Shown: positions 43,634-53,085, numbered from the stretch's first letter. The stretch: DNA of 64,000 nucleotides from Cytobacillus massiliigabonensis (GCF_900199725.1 NZ_LT904904.1:2857891-2921890), one strand, 5' to 3'. Made by a program: numbers and translations. Notes: generated by a model from the letters alone, not told the origin.

Positions 43634-44392
43634 ATGGATTTTAAATCAATAAGCGGTGGCCAGGAAACTTTATGTATAAAAGTAAATAAAGTTTATGACT
43701 GGGTCACTCGCCAAGCAGATGTGCCACTAATCGCCTTCACCGGCCCTGCTTCTCTTCCTGAAATTGGATTTGATTGCCCAAGCGGCGTAACCCCTACTCC
43801 AGGCGGTGCAGGTGACCCATGTGCTTTTCTAGGAGGTAATCTGACAGTAGAATGCTTCCCTACTGATGAAGAAGGAAATCCAATTGATCCGTTAGCACCT
43901 GGGGCCATTCTTTGCCAGGAGATCCCACAGCCAGAAGGCCGTGCGAGTGGACAATTCCAGTTACCTGATGGGTCAACTGTTACACTTCAAAAGGTAAAAG
44001 TGTTGAAAAAAGGCTTTATCGTTGTTCGAGTTTCTAACGCCGCTGGTCTAAGCTGTACTTCTGATCCAATTGCTTGGGCTGTATCTGAGAAGTTCTTCCT
44101 TTGCGCACCTCCAGGTACATTCCTTCAATGTGAAATTACTGACTTTGAGTGCGATGCAAACATCATTTGCCGCCAAGTTGGAATTACTCCAGGAGTATTC
44201 GAGTTCCAGCAGCTTGATATCTCAATCAATCTATGCCAAAACGTTCAAATGGAGGCAATGGTCAAACTAGAAATTACTGCAGACTTCTGTCAGCCACGCC
44301 CTGATATGCCGTTTGTATGTCCGCCATTGGCTTTCCCTCCTCAATGTCCAACAGTGTTTCCAGGACCTGGACCTACACCAACAGGGATTTAA
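43634..44392 (+). CDS. Cysteine-rich putative spore surface protein
   Basis: 252 residues with 14 cysteines and many Pro/Gly (PSGVTPTPGGAGDPCAF; FPGPGPTPTGI at the end). Beta-rich segments such as ICIKV-like LCIKVNKVYDWVTRQADVP and TLQKVKVLKKGFIVVRVSN alternate with cysteine loops. No signal peptide. The perfect sigma-K promoter, high Cys/Pro content and glycosylation neighbours suggest a disulfide-crosslinked outer coat or exosporium protein. I do not recognise a named family with confidence. A strong terminator follows. Confidence 0.75.
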   Translation: MDFKSISGGQETLCIKVNKVYDWVTRQADVPLIAFTGPASLPEIGFDCPSGVTPTPGGAGDPCAFLGGNLTVECFPTDEEGNPIDPLAPGAILCQEIPQPEGRASGQFQLPDGSTVTLQKVKVLKKGFIVVRVSNAAGLSCTSDPIAWAVSEKFFLCAPPGTFLQCEITDFECDANIICRQVGITPGVFEFQQLDISINLCQNVQMEAMVKLEITADFCQPRPDMPFVCPPLAFPPQCPTVFPGPGPTPTGI

Positions 44393-44423
44393 AAAGAAAT
44401 TGATTTCATACAGCTGGTTAACT

Positions 44424-44447
44424 GAGGAGTTCCCGCTCCTCTTTTTT
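44424..44447 (+). terminator. Strong terminator after the cysteine-rich gene
   Basis: GAGGAG, 6-base loop TTCCCG, CTCCTC and TTTTTT. Confidence 0.85.
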
Positions 44448-44531
44448 GATTGAAAAAATAAATCGAAACATTTCATCTTATTTCATGCATAGAATGTAAA
44501 GATATCTTCGGAATATGCAAGGGGGATCGAT

Positions 44532-45023
44532 ATGTTTTTGAAAAAAAAGCCGAAGGAAACTGCTGAGGCATGTGTATGGTTCAGCTACACTGTTATGCTC
44601 CCAGATATTGATGAGGACGACAAAGAAGTGACAGTGATTGGCAATATGATAATCAAAAATACAGGTACTTCTGTGCTAAATACTCCAATGGTTTGTATAC
44701 GTATTAAGCCTCCTGAAGATGTTCGGCTAGGCGGAAAAATCGGTTCTGTCACACATACTGCTTTAATGATAGATGGTACGAACAGCGAAGCATGGCATTA
44801 CTTCCATGATAACTGGAAGGAACAAGCAGAAAAAACTGGGGAACATTGGCTTAAGCCTAACCGACTCCAAAAATTAGAACCTGGTGAAAACTTAACATTT
44901 GAAAACGAGATTCGAATTCCAACGACAAAAAGAGAAAAATTTGTTTTGATTGAGGGCTTTTTCTATAGTGATGAGATCAAAAATGGAATTGGGACTTTGA
45001 ATAACATTTCTATCAATCTGTAG
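44532..45023 (+). CDS. Hypothetical beta-sandwich-like protein
   Basis: 163 residues with no signal or membrane segment and alternating hydrophobic beta-strand pattern (EVTVIGNMIIKNTG; LNTPMVCIRIKPP; NLTFENEIRIPTTKREKFVLIEGFF not contiguous here). GGGGGATCG-type ribosome bases precede the ATG. A GCATAGAATG element upstream equals the sigma-K-like -10 before the coiled-coil gene. The CgeB-like gene starts nine bases after its stop, so the two are an operon. Unknown; it may be a partner of the transferase. Confidence 0.65.
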   Translation: MFLKKKPKETAEACVWFSYTVMLPDIDEDDKEVTVIGNMIIKNTGTSVLNTPMVCIRIKPPEDVRLGGKIGSVTHTALMIDGTNSEAWHYFHDNWKEQAEKTGEHWLKPNRLQKLEPGENLTFENEIRIPTTKREKFVLIEGFFYSDEIKNGIGTLNNISINL

Positions 45024-45032
45024 GAGAATGCA

Positions 45033-46004
45033 ATGAAAATCCTCTTTATTTCTTCAGGGTATAATGGGATCTACGACCATTTTGAAGCATGGATAGTACA
45101 AGAGTTAAGCAAAAAACATGAAGTAAGGTACTTTCAGAATAAAAACGGACTTCGTTCATTACAATTACTGACAACAACATTTATGCCTGAAGCTGCTATC
45201 ACAATGGTAGGCTTTAAGCTGCCTGTCAGCATGGTCCAATGGCTAAAAGCAAATAAAATAAAGACAGCGATTTGGTTCACAGAAGACCCGTATTTCATGG
45301 ATCAAACGGCTGAACTTTCCCGTCATTACGACTTTGTTTTTACCATCGATACAGCAGCACTTGACTTTTATAGAAATAACGGCCACACTCACGCTTACCA
45401 TTTACCGCTTGCCACTGAACCAGATATATTTATGCCTAAAGAGATGGTAGAGAAATTAAAAAGCGATTTATGCATCGTTGGCTACCCTTATCCTGATCGG
45501 GTACAATCTATCCAATTCCTTTTACAAAACACTCCATACATTATTAGGGTTGTAGGAAACTGGAAAAAACCATTGTATTATTATCAGCATAATCCAAAAC
45601 TAATCATAAATGAAGGCTGGGTAAAACCATCCATAGCAGCAGATTTTTATAACTGCGCAAAAATCACCTTAAATACACACCGTCCATTTAACCTAAAACA
45701 TAATCAAAATCGTCTTGGCATTAAAGGAAAAAGCATTAACAATCGAACCTTTGATGTTGCCGCGTGTGAGGCCTTTCAATTGATTGAATTCAAAGAGGAT
45801 TTACCAAACCACTTCGTTGAAGATGAGGAAATAGCAGTTTTTAGAAGTAATGATGAGCTTCTAAAAAAGATTGATTATTATTTGCAAAATGATAGTGAGC
45901 GGCAAAGTATGGCAGCTAAAGCCAGAAATCGAGTATTAAAAGATCATACATTTGAAAAGCGGCTTGACAAATTAATTCATATTATTAGTAATTCCACCAT
46001 CTAA
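45033..46004 (+). CDS. cgeB: CgeB-family glycosyltransferase (spore maturation)
   Basis: A 323-residue GT-B enzyme. The N-terminus MKILFISSGYNGIYDHFEAW and WFTEDPYFMD, YDFVFTIDTAALDFY, LPLATEPDIF are CgeB hallmarks, and the C-terminal half carries FDVAACEAFQLIEFKEDLP at the donor site. In Bacillus subtilis cgeB is a late, sigma-K-controlled gene needed for normal spore surface. It follows the beta-sandwich-like gene by nine bases. Confidence 0.85.
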   Translation: MKILFISSGYNGIYDHFEAWIVQELSKKHEVRYFQNKNGLRSLQLLTTTFMPEAAITMVGFKLPVSMVQWLKANKIKTAIWFTEDPYFMDQTAELSRHYDFVFTIDTAALDFYRNNGHTHAYHLPLATEPDIFMPKEMVEKLKSDLCIVGYPYPDRVQSIQFLLQNTPYIIRVVGNWKKPLYYYQHNPKLIINEGWVKPSIAADFYNCAKITLNTHRPFNLKHNQNRLGIKGKSINNRTFDVAACEAFQLIEFKEDLPNHFVEDEEIAVFRSNDELLKKIDYYLQNDSERQSMAAKARNRVLKDHTFEKRLDKLIHIISNSTI

Positions 46005-46032
46005 TGGAACTGGCAATAAATTATTTTAGGAA

Positions 46033-46054
46033 GAAGCGATTGAGATGACAATCG
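46033..46054. terminator. Hairpin between CgeB and the small ORF
   Basis: AAGCGATTG pairs with CAATCGCTT across AGATGA between convergent genes. T tracts are short on both sides, so efficiency is uncertain. Confidence 0.5.
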
Positions 46055-46069
46055 CTTTCCAAAGTCTAT

Positions 46070-46216
46070 TTATCTGTTATTTCCATACTTGGTTGCCATA
46101 TTAGGAGTTTTCTTGATCATCACTTGAGATGGAGCAACTTTTGTCATCTGCATTGGTCTTCCATGATACTTGCCATCAGCTGAATATATTTTATTAATTT
46201 TATTGCATAGACACAT
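46070..46216 (-). CDS. 48-residue small protein
   Basis: A short frame with an excellent ribosome site (GAGGTG six bases before the ATG at 46216). The product begins MCLCNKINKIYSADGKYHG and is basic, with an N-terminal CxC and a lysine/methionine-rich remainder. It is convergent with cgeB and upstream of nothing obvious on its strand. It is not recognised, but the placement among spore glycosylation genes and the cysteines suggest a spore-associated small protein. Confidence 0.55.
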   Translation of the reverse strand: MCLCNKINKIYSADGKYHGRPMQMTKVAPSQVMIKKTPNMATKYGNNR

Positions 46217-46317
46217 AGGATCACCTCACCTTCTTAATGTACAATATGAAAAAATTAAGTTTTTGCTTGTACTTCTGTACTTAATTATCAAATGTAAAGG
46301 ATAAGCTATATTAAGCC

Positions 46318-46983
46318 CTAAAAATATCCTTCATAATTTTGAACGAATATTATCCTGTTTTCTTCGTAACCGTTTAGGTTTACTGTCCCTGTTGCATGGA
46401 GACACCATGGACGTATTTGCCTTGGAACTCCTACATCATATCCCGCTTTTTCAAATTCTAAGCTTTGAGAAACATCATAGAAATGCCAGCCTTGGAATAA
46501 TTCTTCTCGCCATTCGAGATCGTACTGGGTCACCATGATTAAACCATCAATCGCCTTAACTTTCTCATAGTCTTCTATGACGGCGCGGTTAGCTAAAGTT
46601 CCTATTGTACTTTTGCCTTTAGGGGTATAATAAACCGCACCATATACGAGCTTACTATTCCACCAAACACCATTAGGAATCGTCTTCGCTCCCACCATTC
46701 CTAGCATTCCTAATTTAGGATATTTATTAAATAACGAAATAATATCGTGAATGAAATGATTATTAAGAATATAAGTGTCCTGATGCAGATATACTTTATA
46801 TTTTGCATCACTTCTTTTCATCCCTTGATTGTATCCTGATGTCAAGCTTGAAGCATTCTCAATAGAAATTGTTTCGATTTCATAGCCTTCTGGAATCTTT
46901 AGAGAATGTATATATTGTAATGCTCTATTGTATTTTTCAGCATGATTCACACAAGAAATAAAGCATATTTTTTTGTTATTCAA
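46318..46983 (-). CDS. Glycosyltransferase, GT2-like (Glyco_tranf_2_5 type)
   Basis: A 221-residue GT-A-like protein starting at TTG, with GAGGTGA seven bases upstream. Features are CFISCVNHAEKYNRAL, SLTSGYNQGMKRSDAKY, the metal-binding YLHQDTYI (DxD-like) and a C-terminal WCLHATGTVN. Single-domain proteins of this type transfer sugars onto proteins or polysaccharides. It stands alone on its strand between the small ORF and a divergent GT2. Confidence 0.8.
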   Translation of the reverse strand: MNNKKICFISCVNHAEKYNRALQYIHSLKIPEGYEIETISIENASSLTSGYNQGMKRSDAKYKVYLHQDTYILNNHFIHDIISLFNKYPKLGMLGMVGAKTIPNGVWWNSKLVYGAVYYTPKGKSTIGTLANRAVIEDYEKVKAIDGLIMVTQYDLEWREELFQGWHFYDVSQSLEFEKAGYDVGVPRQIRPWCLHATGTVNLNGYEENRIIFVQNYEGYF

Positions 46984-47108
46984 CTTGCAGTCACCTCTTT
47001 ATTCGCATCATTTATAAATATATTCATTGATTTTCATTCACTTTCATTTATTAATATTTTGAAAGAGTATGTACGCTTTAGCATTATGATTAAAAAGGGG
47101 CGATATAA

Positions 47109-48041
47109 ATGAAAGAAAACAACAAGGAAAGGTATCCGCTCGTTTCTATTTTAATTCCTACATATAACCGCCCACATTATTTTGAATTAGCTTTAACGAG
47201 CGCTTTGCAGCAAACATATCCAAATATTGAAATTCTTGTTGGCGATGATAGCTCAAATGATGACACAGAAAACCTTTTGCTATCCAAATATTTACCTGCT
47301 CATTCGAATATTACCTTTGTACGCAATCCACGCACTCTCGGATCTTTGGATAACAACTTAAGCTTATTTGAGAAAGCAAATGGGAGGTACATTAATTACT
47401 TAATGGATGATGATCTATTTTATCCAGAGAAGATAGAAAAAATGATGGCTTATTTTTTAAATGATCACAATGAAGAAATTTCACTAGTTACTTCTCATAG
47501 AAACCTGATAAATGAATATGGATTGCCTCTTCCAGATGGGCAATTGAATCAAAAAATAAGCAAAACAGATGCCATTGCTTCTGGAATTGAAATAGGAAAC
47601 CAAATTTTAATGAATTGCCATAATTATATAGGCGAACCAACAACTCCACTATTCCGTAAACAGGATTTAAAAGAGCCTTTTGGGACGTTAAGAGGACGAA
47701 GATATCATTTCAGTGTAGATATGGCCTCTTGGATATTATTGTTATCAAAAGGAAACATAGCCTATATTTCAGAACCTTTAAGCTGCTTTCGATTACACCG
47801 AGATCAGCAATTACAGTCATATATGAAACAAGTAGAGGGAATTGAAGATTTAACTCATCTTGTTGTTAACGCTAAACAATATGGGTTTTTGCAGCAAAGG
47901 GAAGAATGGGAACAAGCTCTAATTGAAGTTTTAAATTGGATAAATAAAGGCTTTCTTTATTATCGAAAAGACAAAACGGAAATAACAAATAGATTACTTC
48001 AATGCCAGGAGCTTGTTCAAACAGAATTAAGTTTCCTTTAA
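47109..48041 (+). CDS. Glycosyltransferase family 2
   Basis: A 310-residue GT-A enzyme: VSILIPTYNRPHYFELAL donor start, GDDSSNDDT, and YLMDDDLFYPEK metal site. After the catalytic domain comes an extended C-terminal part with FRLHRDQQLQSYMKQ. GGGGCG precedes the ATG. Its TAA shares bases with the TTA stop of the convergent GT4 (48038-48041), so the two genes touch tail to tail without a terminator. Confidence 0.88.
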   Translation: MKENNKERYPLVSILIPTYNRPHYFELALTSALQQTYPNIEILVGDDSSNDDTENLLLSKYLPAHSNITFVRNPRTLGSLDNNLSLFEKANGRYINYLMDDDLFYPEKIEKMMAYFLNDHNEEISLVTSHRNLINEYGLPLPDGQLNQKISKTDAIASGIEIGNQILMNCHNYIGEPTTPLFRKQDLKEPFGTLRGRRYHFSVDMASWILLLSKGNIAYISEPLSCFRLHRDQQLQSYMKQVEGIEDLTHLVVNAKQYGFLQQREEWEQALIEVLNWINKGFLYYRKDKTEITNRLLQCQELVQTELSFL

Positions 48042-49069
48042 TATTTGTTAAACTCTGAAGTTAGATTACTCATTACTCGCGGCCAGTTATATTTTTGTGC
48101 TGTTTGTATAGCATTTGCAGCAAGATAATTTGCCAGTTCTCGATCTGTTAGTACTCTATAAATTGCATTTGCTACACCATCAGCATCTCCACTATTCACC
48201 ATTAAACAGTTATGCCCATCTATACAAAATTCTTCATTTCCATTCGCTCTCGTAGTAACCACAGGTGCACCGCATGCCATTGCCTCGAGGATGGGCATAC
48301 CGAATCCTTCATGGAAAGAGGTTTGGACAAAAACGCCACAATTCGCGTAAAGATAAGCGACTGTTCGATCATCAGGGACAGAAAAATGCAGTAAAGGGAT
48401 ATGGGGAATATTAGGCTGTTCTAATCCGAATGTAACTAAAGATACGCTGTTTAACATTTGATGAACCTTTTGTACAGCCTCGGCGGTTACATGAAAGCCT
48501 TTTAAATGTTGACTTTTTCTACTGCATGCCAAAATGCGAAGCGGATCATAATCGTGCGTTCTATTTGGTCTGAAGACATCATGATCAATAGCGATTGAAA
48601 CATTCGCAGCCTGTTTTTGAAAACGCTGCGCCAATTGTTGAGTTGTCCAGTCTGCTACCGTTATATAATGAATATTTTTCTGGTAGGTTTGAAGAACTCT
48701 TGCCCTCATTTCTGGTGAATGTGGGTAATAGCTCTCTTCAATATCTTGTACAAGGTAAAATGGGATGCCCCGTCCATTTTGAAACGGATCGCAGCTAGCA
48801 ACCACGGTGTCTAGTGTATTCCACCAAGTCGCAACTTTTATCGCATCCATTAGCTTAAGCTGCTGCAGCATTTTCTGATAGTTTTTAAATCTCCTTGTCT
48901 GCACCTTTAGCGGAAACCATCGCGGGTGATTATCTAATGAAAACAAATGCACCCGGTAACCCAAATCATGTAAATGATTTATATGTTCAAATACATTCTT
49001 AACTCCTCCTGAAACACCATTAGCTTCAAGGACGTATACAATTTCTCTATGATTTAAGGATGTGATAAT
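48038..49069 (-). CDS. Glycosyltransferase family 4 with non-canonical start or frameshift entry
   Basis: The C-terminal part is a standard GT4 (ILACSRKSQHLKGF; FVQTSFHEGFGMPILEAMACGAP). The nearest TTG (48964) would cut off the first beta strand. The same frame stays open for about 35 further codons, encoding EIVYVLEANGVSGGVKNVFE, the expected GT4 donor loop, until a TGA at 49082-49084. No ATG, GTG or TTG exists there. GGAGGGG at 49072-49078 precedes ATT (49067-49069) and ATC. The segment overlaps the end of the upstream GT2 in another frame. I place the start at ATT provisionally; frameshifting from the GT2 is the alternative. Confidence 0.7.
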   Translation of the reverse strand: MITSLNHREIVYVLEANGVSGGVKNVFEHINHLHDLGYRVHLFSLDNHPRWFPLKVQTRRFKNYQKMLQQLKLMDAIKVATWWNTLDTVVASCDPFQNGRGIPFYLVQDIEESYYPHSPEMRARVLQTYQKNIHYITVADWTTQQLAQRFQKQAANVSIAIDHDVFRPNRTHDYDPLRILACSRKSQHLKGFHVTAEAVQKVHQMLNSVSLVTFGLEQPNIPHIPLLHFSVPDDRTVAYLYANCGVFVQTSFHEGFGMPILEAMACGAPVVTTRANGNEEFCIDGHNCLMVNSGDADGVANAIYRVLTDRELANYLAANAIQTAQKYNWPRVMSNLTSEFNKY

Positions 49070-50273
49070 AACCCCTCCATTTCAAATCAAATTGTTTACC
49101 GGCTTCAAAATCCTTAAGCATGTAGTATTTAATTTTTTGATGTCCTCCTCTTGTTTGACCTTCTAAATGAATAGCTGCTGCTGGGCCGCAGTAAACCACC
49201 CTCCATCCTTTTAATCTTGCTCTGAAGCAAAATTCTACATCCTCAAAACCAGTAAAAAAATCTTCAGAGAAAAGGCCTAAATCTGCAATGGCATCCTGTT
49301 TAATTAGAAATAAGGCACCTGTGACAGCATGAACATCATTAACGGCAAGGGCAGGTGCGTAATCTGCGGCTAATCCCACGTATCGATGGTAAAGATCTGC
49401 GCCCATTCCTCCATGCTGAATGGTTTGATTTGGATAAAGCAAGCGTGCACCAACAACACCAATTTCTGGTGAGCTTTTTATAGTACTTAGCATTTTCTCT
49501 AACCAATCAGGTTGATGAAAAATAATATCATTATTAACGAGAGCGATATGTTTACCTCTAGCGTTTCTAATTCCTTGATTGACTGTGCAGCTAAAACCCT
49601 GGTTTTGGTTTTTTAATATGACTTTAATATTTTCCTGTGATCCCCATTCCAACAGCTGCTGTTGAATATGCATGGTACTTCCATCATCCACGACGATAAT
49701 CTCGTAAGAAGTTTTTGTGGTCATCGATTTTAAAGTGTTTACGCATTGTTTGACTAAATCAACTTGATTAAAGCTTGGAATAATGCAGCTTACAATATCT
49801 TCGAACTCACCTTTCCAAGGAGGATTAGGTGAACTTAGAAGTAACATGCATTCCTCAGATGTTAATATATCTCCTAAAACTGTAAACCGACTGCCTCGTT
49901 TCTTAAGCATTCCTACAAATCCATACAACCCTCCTATATCAGGTTCACGATATAACAATTCTCTGTAAAGGCTCTGAACAAATAAAGTTTCATTCGATTG
50001 AAAGAACGTTCTTAAAATTCCAGCGACTGTTTGGTTTTGTCTGGCGAGAATGGCAGGCGGGTGATTGTAATACTGCATACATTCATTACTTTGCAGGATA
50101 GATTGGATAAGGGAGATTTTGCTGTAGCCAGACATGAAAAGATTCTGATAATGTTCGATTTCAATGGAATTCGCTTCCCGAAGTAGCAACTCTCTGTATA
50201 AACTAGTAACAAAATCTGGTCCATCTTTTTGGTAAATATCATATAACTTTTGAATGATTCTCAACTCAACCAC
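49047..50273 (-). CDS. Two DUF4214 modules plus family 2 glycosyltransferase
   Basis: 408 residues. Two N-terminal DUF4214 (phycobilisome-linker-like) repeats, FVTSLYRELLLREAN (about 21-65) and FVQSLYRELLYREPD (about 97-140), precede a GT2 domain starting DIVSCIIPSFNQVDLVKQC with DDGS and LVNNDIIF metal/donor motifs and FEDVEFCFRARLKGW near the end. The frame begins at GTG; TTG at codon 4 is an alternative. The same DUF4214 pair is found at the C-terminus of two GT4 proteins nearby, showing domain exchange. Confidence 0.85.
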   Translation of the reverse strand: MVELRIIQKLYDIYQKDGPDFVTSLYRELLLREANSIEIEHYQNLFMSGYSKISLIQSILQSNECMQYYNHPPAILARQNQTVAGILRTFFQSNETLFVQSLYRELLYREPDIGGLYGFVGMLKKRGSRFTVLGDILTSEECMLLLSSPNPPWKGEFEDIVSCIIPSFNQVDLVKQCVNTLKSMTTKTSYEIIVVDDGSTMHIQQQLLEWGSQENIKVILKNQNQGFSCTVNQGIRNARGKHIALVNNDIIFHQPDWLEKMLSTIKSSPEIGVVGARLLYPNQTIQHGGMGADLYHRYVGLAADYAPALAVNDVHAVTGALFLIKQDAIADLGLFSEDFFTGFEDVEFCFRARLKGWRVVYCGPAAAIHLEGQTRGGHQKIKYYMLKDFEAGKQFDLKWRGYYHILKS

Positions 50274-50354
50274 CCCAGAGAAATAAAAATGTACAAAATA
50301 AATTATTGATTGAAAAACACATAAAAGATTTTGCTTATTACTTTCAAGTCGGAT

Positions 50355-51953
50355 TTACATTAGTAAAAGTGCTGTACATTCAGGAGATGTCAGAATAGAT
50401 GCAATAACAGACATCCTGCTTCCGCCTTGAATCAGTAGATTTAAAAAGCCTTGCATTCCTTCTTCATCAGGTTCACGAAATAGCAATTCTCGGTATAGGC
50501 ATTTGACAAAAATCGTATCATCGTAATCGTTTAATGTTCTTAAAACTTCAATAATCGTTTGATTAGATCTAATTAGAGCATTGAGAGGCTGGTTGAAATG
50601 CCGACTACATTCTTCACTTTGTAAAATGGCTCCTATTATAGATAATTTGCTAACGCCAGAGAATAATAGATTTCGATAATGCTCAAGTTCAATTGGGTTT
50701 GGCGAACGTAATAATAATTCCTTATATAACCCATTAATGAATTCAGAGTACTCGCATCGACATAACTGGTAAATTTTTTCCATCACTCTAAATTCGTTTT
50801 CGTGATACGAGTTTATTTTATTTAAACCCTCATGAAACCTTCCACCAGTCAATTGATTTAAAGCATATGTTAAATCCTTTGCAGCCAGGTCAAAGGTAAA
50901 TGTATGGTCAATGAAGCTTTTTAATTTATTGCCTCTATTAGCTGCATCTTTATAATTTACATAGATGTTCCTCATCCCTTGCTTCAAATGTTCAACAGAA
51001 GCTTCTGCCCATAACTGATCATTTCTATAGCCGTGATAATGAGGTTGTGGCATTACCGGAACGAAGTGATAGGGAACTAAATAACTGTTTTGTTCGTAAA
51101 GAAAGTCAAGCTGACCTCCCCATGCTGTCGCAATGACCGGGAGACCCCGTTTACCAGCTTCAAGCATTGGGTAACCAATTCCTTCCCCACGGCTCGGAAG
51201 AACGAAAGCACTGCAATGATTATATAAACCTTCCATTTCGAATTCATTTCTAATGGACAAGTCAATATAATATCTTCCAGGATCGTTATATTTTCTGCTT
51301 TCCGCCGAGACCAGTTCTTCAATCTTTTGGTTATTATGTGCGCCAGTTTTAATAATAAGCACTACATCTTCATTTGATGAAAATTCCTCGAAATAGGCTT
51401 TGAGCAATAAATCATACCCTTTCCTTTCAATCCATGTAAAAATAGATAAAAAACGAAATGAAGGGAGCTGATGAATGTAAAATGGAATTTGACTAGAAAA
51501 AGAATGTAAGATTTGAGGAGATAAACATGGTCTTATTTTAAATACTGGAACTCTTATTCCAGCTTGGCGCATGACCTGAACATTATGTTCACTTGAAACA
51601 AAAACAGCATCCATTTCATTACACTTGCTTATCCAATGATCAGGAATTTTTGATGTTTCCCAATAAGTGAAGCCAATAGTTATTCCAGGCATCCGACTCC
51701 ATGAATCAGGGGGCTGATGTAAGATATATACTTGATTTCCGATAGCATTCGGCTTTTCAATTAATTGTCTAAACAAAATGCTTTGATCTATAGGGAGTTC
51801 TAATTGAAATCCATTGTTAATTAAATCAAGCTTTACATCGATTCCATTTGAATGTAGCGCTAGAAGATATTCCCTAGTAGCTCTACTATAACCTGAATGA
51901 TCATAAACTGATCCTTTCCAGACAATTTGCACGATCATCTCTCCATTTTCCAT
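50355..51953 (-). CDS. Glycosyltransferase family 4 with two C-terminal DUF4214 modules
   Basis: 532 residues. GT4 domain 1-380 (SVYDHSGYSRATREYL; SIFTWIERKGYDLLLKAY; FVLPSRGEGIGYPMLEAGKRGLP) is followed by DUF4214 repeats FINGLYKELLLRSPN (about 410-455) and FVKCLYRELLFREPD (about 480-525). A ribosome site is poor at 51953; the ATG five codons later is an alternative. It begins 14 bases after the stop of the next GT4 gene, so these glycosyltransferase genes (51967, 50355, 49047, 48038) form one leftward operon. Confidence 0.85.
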   Translation of the reverse strand: MENGEMIVQIVWKGSVYDHSGYSRATREYLLALHSNGIDVKLDLINNGFQLELPIDQSILFRQLIEKPNAIGNQVYILHQPPDSWSRMPGITIGFTYWETSKIPDHWISKCNEMDAVFVSSEHNVQVMRQAGIRVPVFKIRPCLSPQILHSFSSQIPFYIHQLPSFRFLSIFTWIERKGYDLLLKAYFEEFSSNEDVVLIIKTGAHNNQKIEELVSAESRKYNDPGRYYIDLSIRNEFEMEGLYNHCSAFVLPSRGEGIGYPMLEAGKRGLPVIATAWGGQLDFLYEQNSYLVPYHFVPVMPQPHYHGYRNDQLWAEASVEHLKQGMRNIYVNYKDAANRGNKLKSFIDHTFTFDLAAKDLTYALNQLTGGRFHEGLNKINSYHENEFRVMEKIYQLCRCEYSEFINGLYKELLLRSPNPIELEHYRNLLFSGVSKLSIIGAILQSEECSRHFNQPLNALIRSNQTIIEVLRTLNDYDDTIFVKCLYRELLFREPDEEGMQGFLNLLIQGGSRMSVIASILTSPECTALLLM

Positions 51954-51966
51954 CGTTGCGAAATGA

Positions 51967-53085
51967 TTAAATAATTATTTCTCGAAACCTGTCCATCATT
52001 CTTTCAGCACTTTTAGACCATGTGTAGCTATTTAACACGGTATCTCTCGCAAGCTGTCCCTTATATCCAGCTTCATTTTGATTCATATAGACATGTCTCA
52101 TTAAAGACCTTAAGTGGTCTTTATTTGGCTCTGCCCATGAAAGATCGGTATTTAGCTTTTGATAGCCTTTTACATCGATAAGATAGCCATTAGTATGATT
52201 AATAAAATCAAGATGAGCTGACCAATTAGTAGTAATGACAGGAAGACCTGTTGCCATCGCTTCCATCACTGTCATGCTCCACCCTTCTCCGCGAGTAGGC
52301 AGAACATAGCAATTCACACTGTTATATAACTGTGCTAATCTCTCTTCACTCCAATCATCGGTTGTAGAAAGAAATATAATTGAATCTCTTTTTCTACCTG
52401 CTATTTGGTGAACAAATTGATTTACCCTCTCCTGCTGCTGACGAATCTCTTCTTGGCTGCTTGCGCGGATTTTGATGATTAAGCTAACATCCTCTTCTTC
52501 CCTAAACTCTTCAGCAAATGCCTGCAGCAGTACATCGTATCCTTTGCGTGCATCCCACCCAGATGAACTCATAATTAAAAAGGAAAAGCTGCGTTTACCG
52601 TTAATATATAAAGGTGGAGCACCTGGCCGATAGGTGTTCGTGTCGACTCCCAAAGGCATTACTTTAAGCTTGTGAGGCTGAACCCCGCTTTGAATAAAGG
52701 TATGATAATTAAAGGTTGATGGAACCCAGATTTCATCCATTTGATTGCATGCATGGGTCCAATCCACTGGGATTCTATTACACTCAAACATTGTCAAACC
52801 AATACTAAAGTGATTTGGATCTTTTGTTAAATAACTTGGAATAAAGTTATACAAAACAAGATGGTTCTCCAGTAAAGGTCGATGGGAAAGACTTTTTAAC
52901 AATGTCACTTCGGCTGGATCCATGGACACCGGCTCCCTCTCATTTACACAAGGTGTAAACCGAATATTTGCCCCTTGTTTCACCATTTCCAATATTAATG
53001 ACCGATTTAATTTTGCATAGCCAGTTGGCTGAAAGAAAGATCCATAGTTATGAATGTTTACTTGTTTATCGTTAAGCAAACACAA
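51967..53085 (-). CDS. Glycosyltransferase family 4
   Basis: A 372-residue GT-B enzyme without an extra module. Motifs: NYGSFFQPTGYAKLNRSL, IGLTMFECNRIPVDW, FLIMSSSGWDARKGYDVLLQAF and YVLPTRGEGWSMTVMEAMATGLP. Start is at TTG; AGGAGGTGA ends three bases before the first TTG (53085) and nine before a second (53079), so the second is as likely. It is the first gene of the leftward glycosyltransferase operon. A decayed duplicate of its 5' end and promoter lies at 54247-54450. Confidence 0.85.
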   Translation of the reverse strand: MCLLNDKQVNIHNYGSFFQPTGYAKLNRSLILEMVKQGANIRFTPCVNEREPVSMDPAEVTLLKSLSHRPLLENHLVLYNFIPSYLTKDPNHFSIGLTMFECNRIPVDWTHACNQMDEIWVPSTFNYHTFIQSGVQPHKLKVMPLGVDTNTYRPGAPPLYINGKRSFSFLIMSSSGWDARKGYDVLLQAFAEEFREEEDVSLIIKIRASSQEEIRQQQERVNQFVHQIAGRKRDSIIFLSTTDDWSEERLAQLYNSVNCYVLPTRGEGWSMTVMEAMATGLPVITTNWSAHLDFINHTNGYLIDVKGYQKLNTDLSWAEPNKDHLRSLMRHVYMNQNEAGYKGQLARDTVLNSYTWSKSAERMMDRFREIII

